Below, one piece after another: positions 43,423-51,578 of a stretch of DNA of 64,000 bases. Origin of the DNA: a virus; IMG/VR virus record IMGVR_UViG_3300027833_000015, positions 62,001 to 126,000 of that record. The stretch is one strand, 5' to 3'. A program made the translations under genes and the position numbers. The notes under the pieces are model-generated. The model did not search any database. It was not told the DNA's origin and saw only the letters and a list, made by a program, of their open reading frames with translations. Every line of letters begins with the position of its first letter. Positions within the stretch are counted from its first letter, which is position 1.

Positions 43423-43848
43423 CTATGCTTTCTTATTGACAGAAAGATGCGTTCGATTGATTCTACAGTTGATGATGCCGTTGTAATAATCATCGTTGTG
43501 TAAGACCCCACGGTCGAACTGCTCCTTCGTTTCATAATAAGCACAGTCTCCTTTGGTTGCACATAAGCGAATAATCTCTCGCTTGAATGCATCTGCGCCA
43601 TACTGCTCACGCAACTCTTGAACCTTGACTGAACTTCCGAAGTAGTCTTTCCAGTCTGATTCGACCCGAGTGTGCTTCCTGCGCTTACGGGTCTTGGTGA
43701 TTGGCAGTGTCTTCTTTCTGTGGAAGAACTTCTTGCCGACATACTTCATGTCAGTGTTCAGTTCCGTTATGACATAGACGAAACCAACCCAGTGTTCAAG
43801 GGACTCGTACTCTGGCGCAAATTCCTCGCCTTCATAGATCCAGTTCAT
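43423..43848 (-). CDS. Putative GIY-YIG-like small nuclease
   Basis: Start taken at the ATG at 43848 (MNWIYEGEEFAPEYE), which overlaps the zinc-ribbon stop as ATGA; 141 aa. VGFVYVITELNTDMKYVGKK has the spacing of a GIY-YIG strand pair (VYV...YVG), followed by basic KTRKRRKHTRVESDWKDYFG and an acidic helix with Glu (AYYETKEQFDRGVL). Similar proteins recur in T4-like marine phages. Nuclease activity is inferred from this weak motif match only. Confidence 0.55.
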   Translation of the reverse strand: MNWIYEGEEFAPEYESLEHWVGFVYVITELNTDMKYVGKKFFHRKKTLPITKTRKRRKHTRVESDWKDYFGSSVKVQELREQYGADAFKREIIRLCATKGDCAYYETKEQFDRGVLHNDDYYNGIINCRINRTHLSVNKKA

Positions 43849-43970
43849 TGGGCAATAATTGGAGTGCCACACATCGGGCAATACTCGGGTTCAGTCCCGT
43901 CCATCGAATCAACAATCACTTCGGTGACGGATTCGCAGAGGTCGCACTCTATATTATAGTGGTCATCCAT
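43845..43970 (-). CDS. Tiny zinc-ribbon protein, 41 aa
   Basis: ATG at 43970 (an in-frame ATG at 43976 is equally possible), stop TGA overlapping the next ATG. The product has two CxxC pairs: CDLC near the start and CPMC in EPEYCPMCGTPIIAQ, a textbook zinc ribbon. It could bind nucleic acid or a protein partner. Translational coupling to the GIY-YIG-like gene suggests shared function. Confidence 0.75.
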   Translation of the reverse strand: MDDHYNIECDLCESVTEVIVDSMDGTEPEYCPMCGTPIIAQ

Positions 43971-44008
43971 TATCATAACTCTTTTCGTTCATAGTATTAT
44001 ATAGGCAG

Positions 44009-44989
44009 TCACTTAACTGCCCCCCAGACGTTCTTCCAGTCTCCGCTTATCGCGCCACGAGCATAGTCTGTAGACCTGTTCTCGAAGAAGTTGGTATGTG
44101 TTGGTGCGTTGATCATTTCTTCAACCCAGAGCAGTGGATTCTTCTTAACTTTAAAGATCCCCTTCATACCCAAACTGATTAGTCGACGGTCAGCGATGTA
44201 GCGGATATACTTCTTCACTTCTTCTGATGTCAACCCTTCCATTGGACCCATTGCAAACGCAAGGTCGATAAACTTGTCTTCCAGTTCTACCATGCGCTCA
44301 GCAATTGCGTAGATCTTTCCTTTCAGGTCATCGTTCCATATCTCTAGGTTTTCTTCGATGTATGTGCGAAACAGTTTGATCATTGACTCAGCGTGCATAG
44401 TTTCGTCGACGATAGACCAAGTGACAATCTGTCCCATGCCTTTCATCTTACCATGACGCGGAAAGTTCAGCAACATGATGAACGAGGAGAACAACTGCAT
44501 ACCTTCAGTGAATGCGGAGAACGCTGCTATGTTAGTGGCCACTGTTTCTTTCGTGCCGTCATTGGCAGACAGATCCATGAAGTAGTCGTGCTTCTCGCGC
44601 ATTGCCTCATACTCGAAGAATTCGTTGTACGTTGACTCGGGCATACCCAGAGTTTCGATTAGGTGCGAGTATGCAGCAACGTGCAGTGCTTCGCGTGCAG
44701 CGAAACCCATAAGCATCATGCGTACTTCAGGTTGTGGGAAGTGTGGCAGGTAGTTGTTGACATAACCACCAGCAACGTCGATGTCACCCTGCGTGAAGAA
44801 GCGAAATATGTTTGTCAGGAAACCCTTCTCTTCTGGAGTAACCTTACGCTGCCAGTCCTTGACATCTTCTGCCATAGCGACTTCTGTGTGCAACCAATGC
44901 GACTGCTCATGCTTCAACCAAGCATCATATGCCCATGGGTAATTGAATGGTTTGAAATATTCTCTTTCGTCTGTCAACTTTAACTTCAT
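44009..44989 (-). CDS. nrdB: Ribonucleotide reductase class I beta subunit
   Basis: The 326-aa product shows the di-iron ligands of NrdB in order: Asp in HTEVAMAEDVKDW, Glu and His in AAREALHVAAYSHL, Glu in FTEGMQLFSSFIM and Glu/His in VDETMHAESMIKLF. The Tyr following the first His (AAYSHL) is at the radical position. With NrdA it makes deoxynucleotides for phage replication. The gene starts at the stop of the 2OG oxygenase (4-base overlap) and is third in the nrdA-oxygenase-nrdB operon. Confidence 0.93.
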   Translation of the reverse strand: MKLKLTDEREYFKPFNYPWAYDAWLKHEQSHWLHTEVAMAEDVKDWQRKVTPEEKGFLTNIFRFFTQGDIDVAGGYVNNYLPHFPQPEVRMMLMGFAAREALHVAAYSHLIETLGMPESTYNEFFEYEAMREKHDYFMDLSANDGTKETVATNIAAFSAFTEGMQLFSSFIMLLNFPRHGKMKGMGQIVTWSIVDETMHAESMIKLFRTYIEENLEIWNDDLKGKIYAIAERMVELEDKFIDLAFAMGPMEGLTSEEVKKYIRYIADRRLISLGMKGIFKVKKNPLLWVEEMINAPTHTNFFENRSTDYARGAISGDWKNVWGAVK

Positions 44990-45549
44990 TCTCTTTCTTC
45001 CTTGCTTTTATCTGAAAACCATGCGACTAATACTAATCGCTCTCCTTCGTATACTTTTGAAACTCCGTGTTTCAGGTCTGGACCATAAATCAAACTCTCG
45101 CCTACGGTCACTGGTAGAACATCTGGGGTTATCTCCCGTCCATAGGGTGGGTGTGTTTCTTCGCCTCCGTTTCTGACGCAGTACTCGTTTGATGGTCTTG
45201 CTCTTTGGTCGTATCTTTCCATGACAAGAGAGTGGCCACCAACAAGATCGACATCGTCGAGGAGGGTGACTATGGTAAGGTCTGTGTTGTTATCATGGTG
45301 CATTCTCGTAAACGATCCTTTTACATATCGCAGAAAGTATACACCAATACAATGTTTGTGTTTAGAATATTTCATCAAAGTGTCTAAGAAACCAAACTCG
45401 AACTCATCACTAACCTTGAGATCTGCCCTTTCCATATCAAAAAGGTTATACATCTGAAACAATTTAAAGAAATCGAGACTTGCTGCCAAGTCCCTTGCAT
45501 CATTCAGTTCTTCCTCAGAAAGAACATTGTCCATTATATATCCTGACAT
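44986..45549 (-). CDS. 2-oxoglutarate/Fe(II)-dependent oxygenase
   Basis: Start taken at the ATG at 45549 (MSGYIMDNVLSEEELND), two bases after nrdA; 187 aa. TRMHHDNNTDLTIVTLLDDV holds the HxD iron site and LIYGPDLKHGVSKVYEGERL the distal His and the Arg for 2-oxoglutarate. The layout is prolyl-4-hydroxylase-like. Such genes are common in marine T4-like phages, with untested targets (protein, nucleic acid or nitrogen metabolism). Location inside the nrd operon suggests expression with DNA synthesis. Confidence 0.85.
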   Translation of the reverse strand: MSGYIMDNVLSEEELNDARDLAASLDFFKLFQMYNLFDMERADLKVSDEFEFGFLDTLMKYSKHKHCIGVYFLRYVKGSFTRMHHDNNTDLTIVTLLDDVDLVGGHSLVMERYDQRARPSNEYCVRNGGEETHPPYGREITPDVLPVTVGESLIYGPDLKHGVSKVYEGERLVLVAWFSDKSKEERE

Positions 45550-45551
45550 AC

Positions 45552-47354
45552 CTATCCCTCGCAGGCGCGACACTCGCTGTCATCAATAACAGCAGCGAGG
45601 TCGATCTCTTTGATCACGTCACGTTCGATACGCGCACTTACTTTGTCTGCCTTGCCGAGTTTCTCAGAACGACAGTAGTACATGGTCTTCACTCCGCGCT
45701 TCCACGCAAGGAAGTGTACCGTGTGAATGTATATGATGTTTGCATCTGGACGGAAGAACACATTGAGCGATTGTGCTTGATCGACGTGTGCTTGTCGGTC
45801 TGCTGCATGGTCGATAATCCAACGCTGATCTATTTCCATAGCAGTTTTGAACACATCCTTCTCCTCTGGTTGCAACCAACGCAGATGTTGAACCGAACCA
45901 TCGTTGGCGATAATGCTTGACCAAATTTCATCAGCATCCAGTTTGGTCGCCCCGAGTTCGATCTTGCGATCAATCAACTCAACAAGGTGCTTATTCTTAT
46001 TTAGAAATGCTCCTGAGAGGGTGTCCTGCCTGTATGCATTGGCGCGATATGGTTCAATGCTAGGCGAGGTGTTGCCCATGATGATGCTGCTGGATGCGTT
46101 TGGTGCGATCGCCATTGTGTGACTAAATCGTTGCCCTGTGCCTTCAGCGTCAGGTGCTTCACCACGTTCCGTGCCCAACTGAATGCTCGCCTCTGTCACT
46201 TTAGTCTTGATGTGAGAGAAGATGCGGTTGTTCAGTACCTTCGCCATAGCGCACTCGAATGGCATCGACTTCTTCTGGAGGTATGCGTGGAAACCCAGCG
46301 CACCGATACCGATTGACCGTTCGCGCATAGCAGAGAACCTTGCTCGCTTCACTGTATCTGGCGCGTTGTCGATGAAGAACTGTAGCACGTTGTCAAGCAT
46401 CTCTGCCATGTCACGCAGGAACATCGTGTTCTTGCTCCATGAGTCGTAGTGCTCAAGGTTGACAGATGACAAGCAACATACAGCAGTCCGTTCTTCGTTT
46501 GTTGGCAGGATGATCTCCGAACACAGGTTAGACTGGTGAATCTTCAGACCCAAGTCTTTCTGGAACTGAGGCATTGCTCGATTGCTTGTGTCGATATAGT
46601 GGATGTACGGTTCACCCGTTTCCATACGCAGTTCAAGTATCTTCTGCCATAGTTCTTTTGCTGAGACTGTTTCGCGAATCTCTCCGCTTGATGGGTCGGT
46701 CAGGTTCCAACCGTCATCTGCATCTTCGTCTTGCATACAGCGTTCGATAATCTCCATGAACCTATCGGAGATATTGATGCCGTGGTGCAGATTCAAGCAT
46801 CGACGATTGGGGTCACCTGTCGGTTTACGCATCTCGAGGAACTCTATTACATCTGGATGACTGATGTCAAGATAAGCAGCGTATGACCCTCGTCTTGTTT
46901 TACCTTGCCTGTACGCGAGCGAGGAGGCGTCGTATGTCTTGAGGTGTGGAATGACGCCAGTTGACTTGTCGTCTGAAGAACGGATACCAAACCCAATACC
47001 AACACCACCACCAAACATAGACAACCAGTTTGTCTCGGATAGATTGTCGACTAATCCTTCAGCAGTATCTTCGATGTAGTTTAGGAAGCAAGAGATTGGC
47101 ATCCCTTTGTTGGTGCGTCCGTATGCGAGGATTGGAGTTGAGTACGACAACCAGTGCTTTGAGGCATACTCGTAGAGTCTTTGCGCGTGTTCAGGATTGG
47201 AAGAGAAGGTCTTTGAAACAAAAGCGAATCTTTGTTGCGGAGAAGATTCATCTTCTCGCATATACGATTCTTTTAGTCTTGCCAGACCGAGAGGGTCAAA
47301 AAGTTCGTCACGTGTTATATCAATCTCGATACCGAGATAAGTTTCTTTAGGCAC
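45552..47354 (-). CDS. nrdA: Ribonucleotide reductase class I alpha subunit
   Basis: The 600-aa product is short for class Ia (E. coli 761 aa) and has no N-terminal ATP cone. It keeps the active site: Cys in MPISCFLNY, the N-x-C-x-E set in QSNLCSEIILPT, Cys in RTAVCCLSSVNLE, the C-terminal YY pair in KTMYYCRSEKLG and a terminal CxxC (ECRACEG) for thioredoxin/glutaredoxin reduction. Loss of the ATP cone removes dATP shut-off, as in many phage enzymes. CCTATATAA lies about 40 bases upstream. Confidence 0.93.
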   Translation of the reverse strand: MPKETYLGIEIDITRDELFDPLGLARLKESYMREDESSPQQRFAFVSKTFSSNPEHAQRLYEYASKHWLSYSTPILAYGRTNKGMPISCFLNYIEDTAEGLVDNLSETNWLSMFGGGVGIGFGIRSSDDKSTGVIPHLKTYDASSLAYRQGKTRRGSYAAYLDISHPDVIEFLEMRKPTGDPNRRCLNLHHGINISDRFMEIIERCMQDEDADDGWNLTDPSSGEIRETVSAKELWQKILELRMETGEPYIHYIDTSNRAMPQFQKDLGLKIHQSNLCSEIILPTNEERTAVCCLSSVNLEHYDSWSKNTMFLRDMAEMLDNVLQFFIDNAPDTVKRARFSAMRERSIGIGALGFHAYLQKKSMPFECAMAKVLNNRIFSHIKTKVTEASIQLGTERGEAPDAEGTGQRFSHTMAIAPNASSSIIMGNTSPSIEPYRANAYRQDTLSGAFLNKNKHLVELIDRKIELGATKLDADEIWSSIIANDGSVQHLRWLQPEEKDVFKTAMEIDQRWIIDHAADRQAHVDQAQSLNVFFRPDANIIYIHTVHFLAWKRGVKTMYYCRSEKLGKADKVSARIERDVIKEIDLAAVIDDSECRACEG

Positions 47355-47423
47355 TGGGCATATTCCTTATATAATTCTCTGGGGGTAGAGTTATATAGGC
47401 GTATGCTCAGTGGTAAAATATAG

Positions 47424-47446
47424 TACCCTAAAAATATTTTAGGGTA
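47424..47446 (-). terminator. Bidirectional-looking hairpin after the 536-aa polyprotein gene
   Basis: A perfect 10-bp stem TACCCTAAAA / TTTTAGGGTA with a 3-base loop lies 14 bases after the stop at 47460. The T-rich arm gives a run of T after the upper stem on the minus strand, followed by CTATATTTT. It separates the polyprotein locus from the nrd operon. Confidence 0.65.
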
Positions 47447-47459
47447 GTATTAACTGACG

Positions 47460-49070
47460 TTATGACCACTTATAATCAGACGCTTTGTAGGTCTTGCTGA
47501 ACTTGGCAAAGTCTTTCTTGATGTATCCTTTGTCTTGTTCTTTGCCTACGAGGTGACGTCCGCGCTTGGAGTCAAGGTAGTCTCTGACGTGAGTATCTTG
47601 TCCACCAGTATGCTTCTTGACATCAGCGTGGGTCTTCGCATATCCTGCTTTGGTCTTCGTTTCGTTACCGCCATGCTTGACGTTATGAGAAGTGTTGTAG
47701 TATCCACCACCTTCGTTTCCGCTCTTGACAGCAAGACCTTCTTGCATAGTCTTCTTGACGATCTTACCCACTGCCTTGTTGTTACCCTTGGCGCGTTTCG
47801 GGTCTTTAGATGCCTTGTTGTTGTAGCGAGTCAGAAGATCTGTGCTCAACTCATCAACCTGCTCGACAGATTCTTTGCGCACTCGATCATACAAGTCGCC
47901 ATTCCACTTCCAGTCTTTCTTATTGAAAGACTTTTTCTTCTTTTCCTTTTGATATTCTGCACTAGACAATTTATTAGTCTTACCAGCATTAGCACGTCCA
48001 GATTCTTCAACCTGCTCGACAGATTCTTTATGACTCAGGCGTGGTTTCTTTCGGGTATCTTTACGACCCTTCATGAAGTCTGCTTTGGACTTAACCTGCT
48101 TGACAGAAGAGTCGCGACTTGTGCTCTGGCCATCGGTAGGATTGATCGTTGATTCTTTCTGTGCGCGTTTGAGTTGTATCTGTTGTGAACGATCAGCACC
48201 GTCCATACGGTTGCTGTGCTTATCCATTGCCTTGGTGAATCGTGCTGCTTGCTTTTGAGTTGCTACACCACTTGCGCTCTTACGAACAGTGGCGATAGTT
48301 TTGTCCATTGTCTTACGCAGGTTCCTTCCACTTGTGGCATTCTTCCTGTCATAACGCTTCAGGAGTTTATTGCTCAACTCATCAACCTGCTCGACAGATT
48401 CGTTTTTCTTTGCGTAACGTGCTTTTTTGACAAGCGCAAACCCTTTAGTTCTATGGCGCAACTTATCGAGTTTAGTCAGACCACCTTTCTTATTGATATT
48501 ATTTGCTGCCCTTGACATACCAAATTCACGGTTCATAGATTTGTGAGAAAGAGTATCAGACCTAGAGTTTTGATCCTTATTCGCTTTCTTCAAATATGAT
48601 ATGCTGGTCGCTTTAGAGAGTTCATCAACTTGCTCGACAGATTCTTTGACTGGTTTGCGATTGAGGATATGTCTGCTGAATGAATCTTTGGAAATATTCT
48701 TATGAGCGGCATCTGCTGCTTTAGGATCTCTGCCATGCTTGACGACGATAGTTTCTTTCTTACCGTTCTTCTGTATACCAGTGCTGTGGGTAGAATACTC
48801 GTACTCTTGCTTCGCTGGTTTTGCTTTCGCTAATGCTGCTTTCTTCGCTTTCTTTTTTGCATTCGCTGCTATTTTGAGATAGTTGGAAGGGATCTTTGCT
48901 TCATCGACTTCAACTTCTTCTTTCTGTTGAATCCTTTTCTTGCCCATGATCTCGATGTAACGTCGAGTGACGGGAGCACGCTTCTTCTTTGAACCCATGT
49001 CAACGGTGTCTTGTGGAATACCAGCATCACCTGCTGTCATTGTTTCTGAGAAGTCACTAAACTTTTTCAT
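47460..49070 (-). CDS. Repeat polyprotein with capsid-targeting-like N-terminus
   Basis: The 536-aa, very Lys-rich product starts MKKFSDFSETMTAGDAG, resembling a T4 capsid-targeting sequence. It carries junction motifs ESVEQVDE or close variants ending at residues 57, 150, 231, 356 and 407, each followed by A, L or S. Between them lie basic segments, several of the form DELSxxLLxRYxxKA. Cleavage at all sites would give six basic peptides of roughly 50-130 aa. It resembles T4 internal head proteins only at the N-terminus. Peptide release by the prohead protease is inference; the repeats are plain in the sequence. Confidence 0.8.
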   Translation of the reverse strand: MKKFSDFSETMTAGDAGIPQDTVDMGSKKKRAPVTRRYIEIMGKKRIQQKEEVEVDEAKIPSNYLKIAANAKKKAKKAALAKAKPAKQEYEYSTHSTGIQKNGKKETIVVKHGRDPKAADAAHKNISKDSFSRHILNRKPVKESVEQVDELSKATSISYLKKANKDQNSRSDTLSHKSMNREFGMSRAANNINKKGGLTKLDKLRHRTKGFALVKKARYAKKNESVEQVDELSNKLLKRYDRKNATSGRNLRKTMDKTIATVRKSASGVATQKQAARFTKAMDKHSNRMDGADRSQQIQLKRAQKESTINPTDGQSTSRDSSVKQVKSKADFMKGRKDTRKKPRLSHKESVEQVEESGRANAGKTNKLSSAEYQKEKKKKSFNKKDWKWNGDLYDRVRKESVEQVDELSTDLLTRYNNKASKDPKRAKGNNKAVGKIVKKTMQEGLAVKSGNEGGGYYNTSHNVKHGGNETKTKAGYAKTHADVKKHTGGQDTHVRDYLDSKRGRHLVGKEQDKGYIKKDFAKFSKTYKASDYKWS

Positions 49071-49099
49071 TACTCTATCCTAGTATTAAACTTATGCAT

Positions 49100-49107
49100 C
49101 TATTTAG
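49100..49107 (-). promoter_or_regulatory. Possible variant late promoter CTAAATAG
   Basis: Minus-strand CTAAATAGAT about 30 bases upstream of the 536-aa gene matches the TATAAATAGAT late boxes except at the first bases. It lies in a 57-base gap; weaker than the seven exact boxes. Confidence 0.4.
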
Positions 49108-49127
49108 TCCAGCAGAGATCTGTGTCT

Positions 49128-49655
49128 CTACTTTCTTTCCAAGTAGAACACTGATTGTTGCGGAGTGGATTTTACTATTATCTTGAATTTCTTTCCGAAG
49201 AATTTCTTCGACATGCGGAGATAGAGTTTCTCTCTACTCGCCAGTGTCTTTGGGTTTGATCCTTTCGGTTTCTCTGCACCGAACGAAACATATTTTGGAT
49301 TTTCTTTCTTTATGAAGTCATCGCATATCTTCATAACAGTAGAGAATATCTTCAGAGCATCTCCACCGCCAGTAACATCATATGATGCTTTTCCGAGGGT
49401 AGTGTATTCCTTGCCGAATTTCGTCAAGACCTGCTTCGACCTTCGACTAAATCCGAGATCCCACATATAATAATCATCATCGTCTGCGTTTTCAGAACCG
49501 ACTATATCGACATCGAGTCGACTTCTTTCTGTCTTTCCGTCTTTGCCTGTGAATTCAGAATCGAACCCGTATGAGTATTCGTCTTCGGCAACCTTCCTGC
49601 CAGTGAACTTATATGAGGAATCAAACGCTTCGTTGAATTGTGAGAATGTTTTCAT
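49128..49655 (-). CDS. Putative internal head protein with capsid-targeting-like N-terminus, 175 aa
   Basis: The product starts MKTFSQFNEAFDSSYKF; M-K-T-F-x-x-F-x-E then Ala is the T4 internal-protein pattern (T4 MKTYQEFIAE then A, from memory). The rest is a small alpha/beta protein (DSEFTGKDGKTERSRLDVD, KIFSTVMKICDDFIKKENPK) of a type I have seen in marine T4-like phages without a function. The basic C-terminus fits DNA association. It starts at the stop of the ParB-like gene. Confidence 0.75.
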   Translation of the reverse strand: MKTFSQFNEAFDSSYKFTGRKVAEDEYSYGFDSEFTGKDGKTERSRLDVDIVGSENADDDDYYMWDLGFSRRSKQVLTKFGKEYTTLGKASYDVTGGGDALKIFSTVMKICDDFIKKENPKYVSFGAEKPKGSNPKTLASREKLYLRMSKKFFGKKFKIIVKSTPQQSVFYLERK

Positions 49656-50239
49656 TATACCTTTCCGTATGAAAACATTATGGGCATCTGCTTGATGCCG
49701 ACTGCCTTTGCAATTCCAAGTCTATGATTGCCTTCCCCCAGAAGAACTTCAACGTCACCGTTCTTTCTTCGGTCGATGGAAACATAACCGTGTTCTTTGA
49801 TTCCGTTCTTCTTGATGTCAGCAGTCAGTTTCTTCATCTCTGCTTCGGTGTTCTTACCAGTGTATCCACCAATCATCTTGCGGTCGTATTCTCTTATCTT
49901 CCACAACTCGCTTACGTCAATCATCGGTGTAAAGTTATCAGCAACCTTTAGGTTACCATTCGCAAATATCTTGATGATGTTCTCAAGTGTTACCTTACCA
50001 CCACATGCTTTTTTCAGTTCGCCTTGTGAACGGACATACTCAGAAAACCCTTCTTGTTTCTGCCCACTGTACTTCCGTGGTCTGTATTGTTTGTACGGAC
50101 TCTTTGGTTTGGCATACTTTGCGAGGACAGCATCCGACTTCTTCATCACCTTATTGATTTCTGCCTGAGAGACAGGTTCAAAGTCTGCGAGTAAGTCGTC
50201 GAGGAAACCCTCTTCGATAAACTGGGAAAATGATTTCAT
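49655..50239 (-). CDS. ParB/sulfiredoxin-like domain protein with capsid-targeting-like N-terminus
   Basis: The 194-aa product starts MKSFSQFIEEGFLDDLL, a capsid-targeting-like head with a predicted cut after Glu9 or Glu10. Residues about 135-190 resemble the ParB N-domain: LTADIKKNGIKEHGYVSIDR, then VEVLLGEGNHRLGIAKAVGI, the GExxxR-type nucleotide-binding box. ParB-like domains bind or hydrolyse CTP/ATP, and some act as nucleases. If packaged, it would enter the host with the DNA. It overlaps the next upstream gene by 4 bases. Confidence 0.7.
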   Translation of the reverse strand: MKSFSQFIEEGFLDDLLADFEPVSQAEINKVMKKSDAVLAKYAKPKSPYKQYRPRKYSGQKQEGFSEYVRSQGELKKACGGKVTLENIIKIFANGNLKVADNFTPMIDVSELWKIREYDRKMIGGYTGKNTEAEMKKLTADIKKNGIKEHGYVSIDRRKNGDVEVLLGEGNHRLGIAKAVGIKQMPIMFSYGKV

Positions 50240-50817
50240 CGTCTCAGTTCTTCACTGGCGACGTAGATCTTTTGGTTAGTGCGAATATGCACTGCTTCGA
50301 ATATGTCCAACCCGAGAATGTTGTCGAGTGGATATGCATTATCAAGCACACGGACTTTATCACCTGCCTTGCAGACTTCTTCGCACGTGCTCGCGAGGAC
50401 TTTGGGTTCAGCGAGTGTATACATGCCACTGGAGAGCATCCCGTCCTTGGCGCAAAACCAAGAGGTGTGTTCTACCAAGTCCAGTGTCGAGTCTAGGTCA
50501 CACGCCTCTACAATTCTCTCCACCCCTGCTTCCCCAAGGTCAAGGTGTTCTTTTATGAGGTAGAGTGCGGACGCATAGGAGGCGAGTTTGGATTTGCCTC
50601 CAGGGACTTTGGCGAGTAATTTCTTGAGGTTGAAGACCAGACGGTGGAATAAGTTGTATGCACTTTTCTCGTCATTGCCTTCGGGCGAGCGGAGTTTCTT
50701 TCCGTCTTTGTCTATAAGACCCATCTTGAATGCATTGCTATCTTCGAAACTGGTTGTCAGCAAACGCAAGAAGCGCAGCGTGTAGACCAAATCAGCAGTT
50801 TTAGAAAGTATACCCAT
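50236..50817 (-). CDS. Conserved T4-like protein of the head-core region
   Basis: The 193-aa product starts MGILSKTADLVYTLRFLRLL and has LFHRLVFNLKKLLAKVPGGK then SYASALYLIKEHLDLGEAGV, a block strongly conserved, as I recall, in marine T4-like phages. The C-terminal 60 residues (SKAGDKVRVLDN-like GDKVRVLDNAYPLDNILGLD) resemble a small KOW/SH3 barrel. Function unknown. One-base overlap with the 121-aa gene and 4-base overlap with the ParB-like gene place it in the same operon. Confidence 0.7.
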   Translation of the reverse strand: MGILSKTADLVYTLRFLRLLTTSFEDSNAFKMGLIDKDGKKLRSPEGNDEKSAYNLFHRLVFNLKKLLAKVPGGKSKLASYASALYLIKEHLDLGEAGVERIVEACDLDSTLDLVEHTSWFCAKDGMLSSGMYTLAEPKVLASTCEEVCKAGDKVRVLDNAYPLDNILGLDIFEAVHIRTNQKIYVASEELRR

Positions 50818-51182
50818 TAAATTGTTTCCAGTCTGGCGACCACTACAGGGTCTCCTATAATTCCTTCAAGATCGCCTTCTTTCAATGCAACAAGGTGTTC
50901 AAGAAATGGTTTTATCACACTGAGATTGTCTGGACCCAACTTGAACAGCAGCATAAGTATTGCTGGTTCATTACCAAACACATTCAATAATATGATAACA
51001 TGATTCAGTATCAATCGTTCACAGAGTTCACCGCCTCTGGTGTATCTGTTTATCAATCTCTTGATGTACTTAAAACGATTAAGTTCTTCGTAAAAATCTT
51101 CCGCATCTATCGCGCGAGGACTATAATAATTATTCGCAGCGTAGATGAGGAAGATTTCATCGTTTAGTTCTTTGACGATCAT
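50817..51182 (-). CDS. Conserved small T4-like protein, 121 aa
   Basis: The product contains DAEDFYEELNRFKYIKRLIN, RYTRGGELCERLILNHVIIL and LLFKLGPDNLSVIKPFLEHL, a helical family common in marine T4-like phages with no assigned role. It is translationally coupled to the 193-aa gene. No membrane segment despite the hydrophobic middle. Confidence 0.7.
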   Translation of the reverse strand: MIVKELNDEIFLIYAANNYYSPRAIDAEDFYEELNRFKYIKRLINRYTRGGELCERLILNHVIILLNVFGNEPAILMLLFKLGPDNLSVIKPFLEHLVALKEGDLEGIIGDPVVVARLETI

Positions 51183-51218
51183 GCAGATTCCTCTATAGTA
51201 TAGAGTTATCTATAACTT

Positions 51219-51557
51219 CTATTCGGAACGCAGTTCCAAGTCAGCAATCATGTTCACCTTAGTCATCCTTCGATCAAGTTCGATATCCAGAGTTCGACCA
51301 TAGTGTTCAATCTGCGACTTATTCATACGCATCAGAGTAGCAGCACTCTTTCGATCATCCTTGACCACTTCAACTTTATCAGAATGGTGCTCTGCTTCCA
51401 CTTTATCCATCTCGTCTTCGATATCAACCAGACTCATAGTCTGATGGTGGATGATACCTAGATCTTCGCTGTCACTCTTCATGAACTTGACAACAAAGGT
51501 GATGACGATACATGCTATTGCTCCGAGAGCAAGAACCTGTGGTGATAATAAATCCAT
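51219..51557 (-). CDS. Small membrane-anchored phage protein
   Basis: The 112-aa product has an N-terminal transmembrane helix (residues about 5-25, QVLALGAIACIVITFVVKFM) followed by an acidic then basic soluble part with a helical C-terminus (SQIEHYGRTLDIELDRRMTK). A predicted Nin-Cout topology follows from the flanking charges. Function unknown; it lies between a polyprotein gene and conserved head-region genes. Confidence 0.7.
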   Translation of the reverse strand: MDLLSPQVLALGAIACIVITFVVKFMKSDSEDLGIIHHQTMSLVDIEDEMDKVEAEHHSDKVEVVKDDRKSAATLMRMNKSQIEHYGRTLDIELDRRMTKVNMIADLELRSE

Positions 51558-51578
51558 AATAATTTCCTTAGTTTACGT

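Noticed and set aside
43997-44026. Hairpin GGCAGT/ACTGCC around the nrdB stop as a terminator
   Set aside because: Only six base pairs with no T-tract; it contains the stop codon and is followed by a TATATAAT element, so termination is not supported.
47535-48152. 205-codon plus-strand open frame
   Set aside because: Antisense shadow of the Lys-rich polyprotein gene; rich in Leu, Phe and Cys as expected of a reverse reading.
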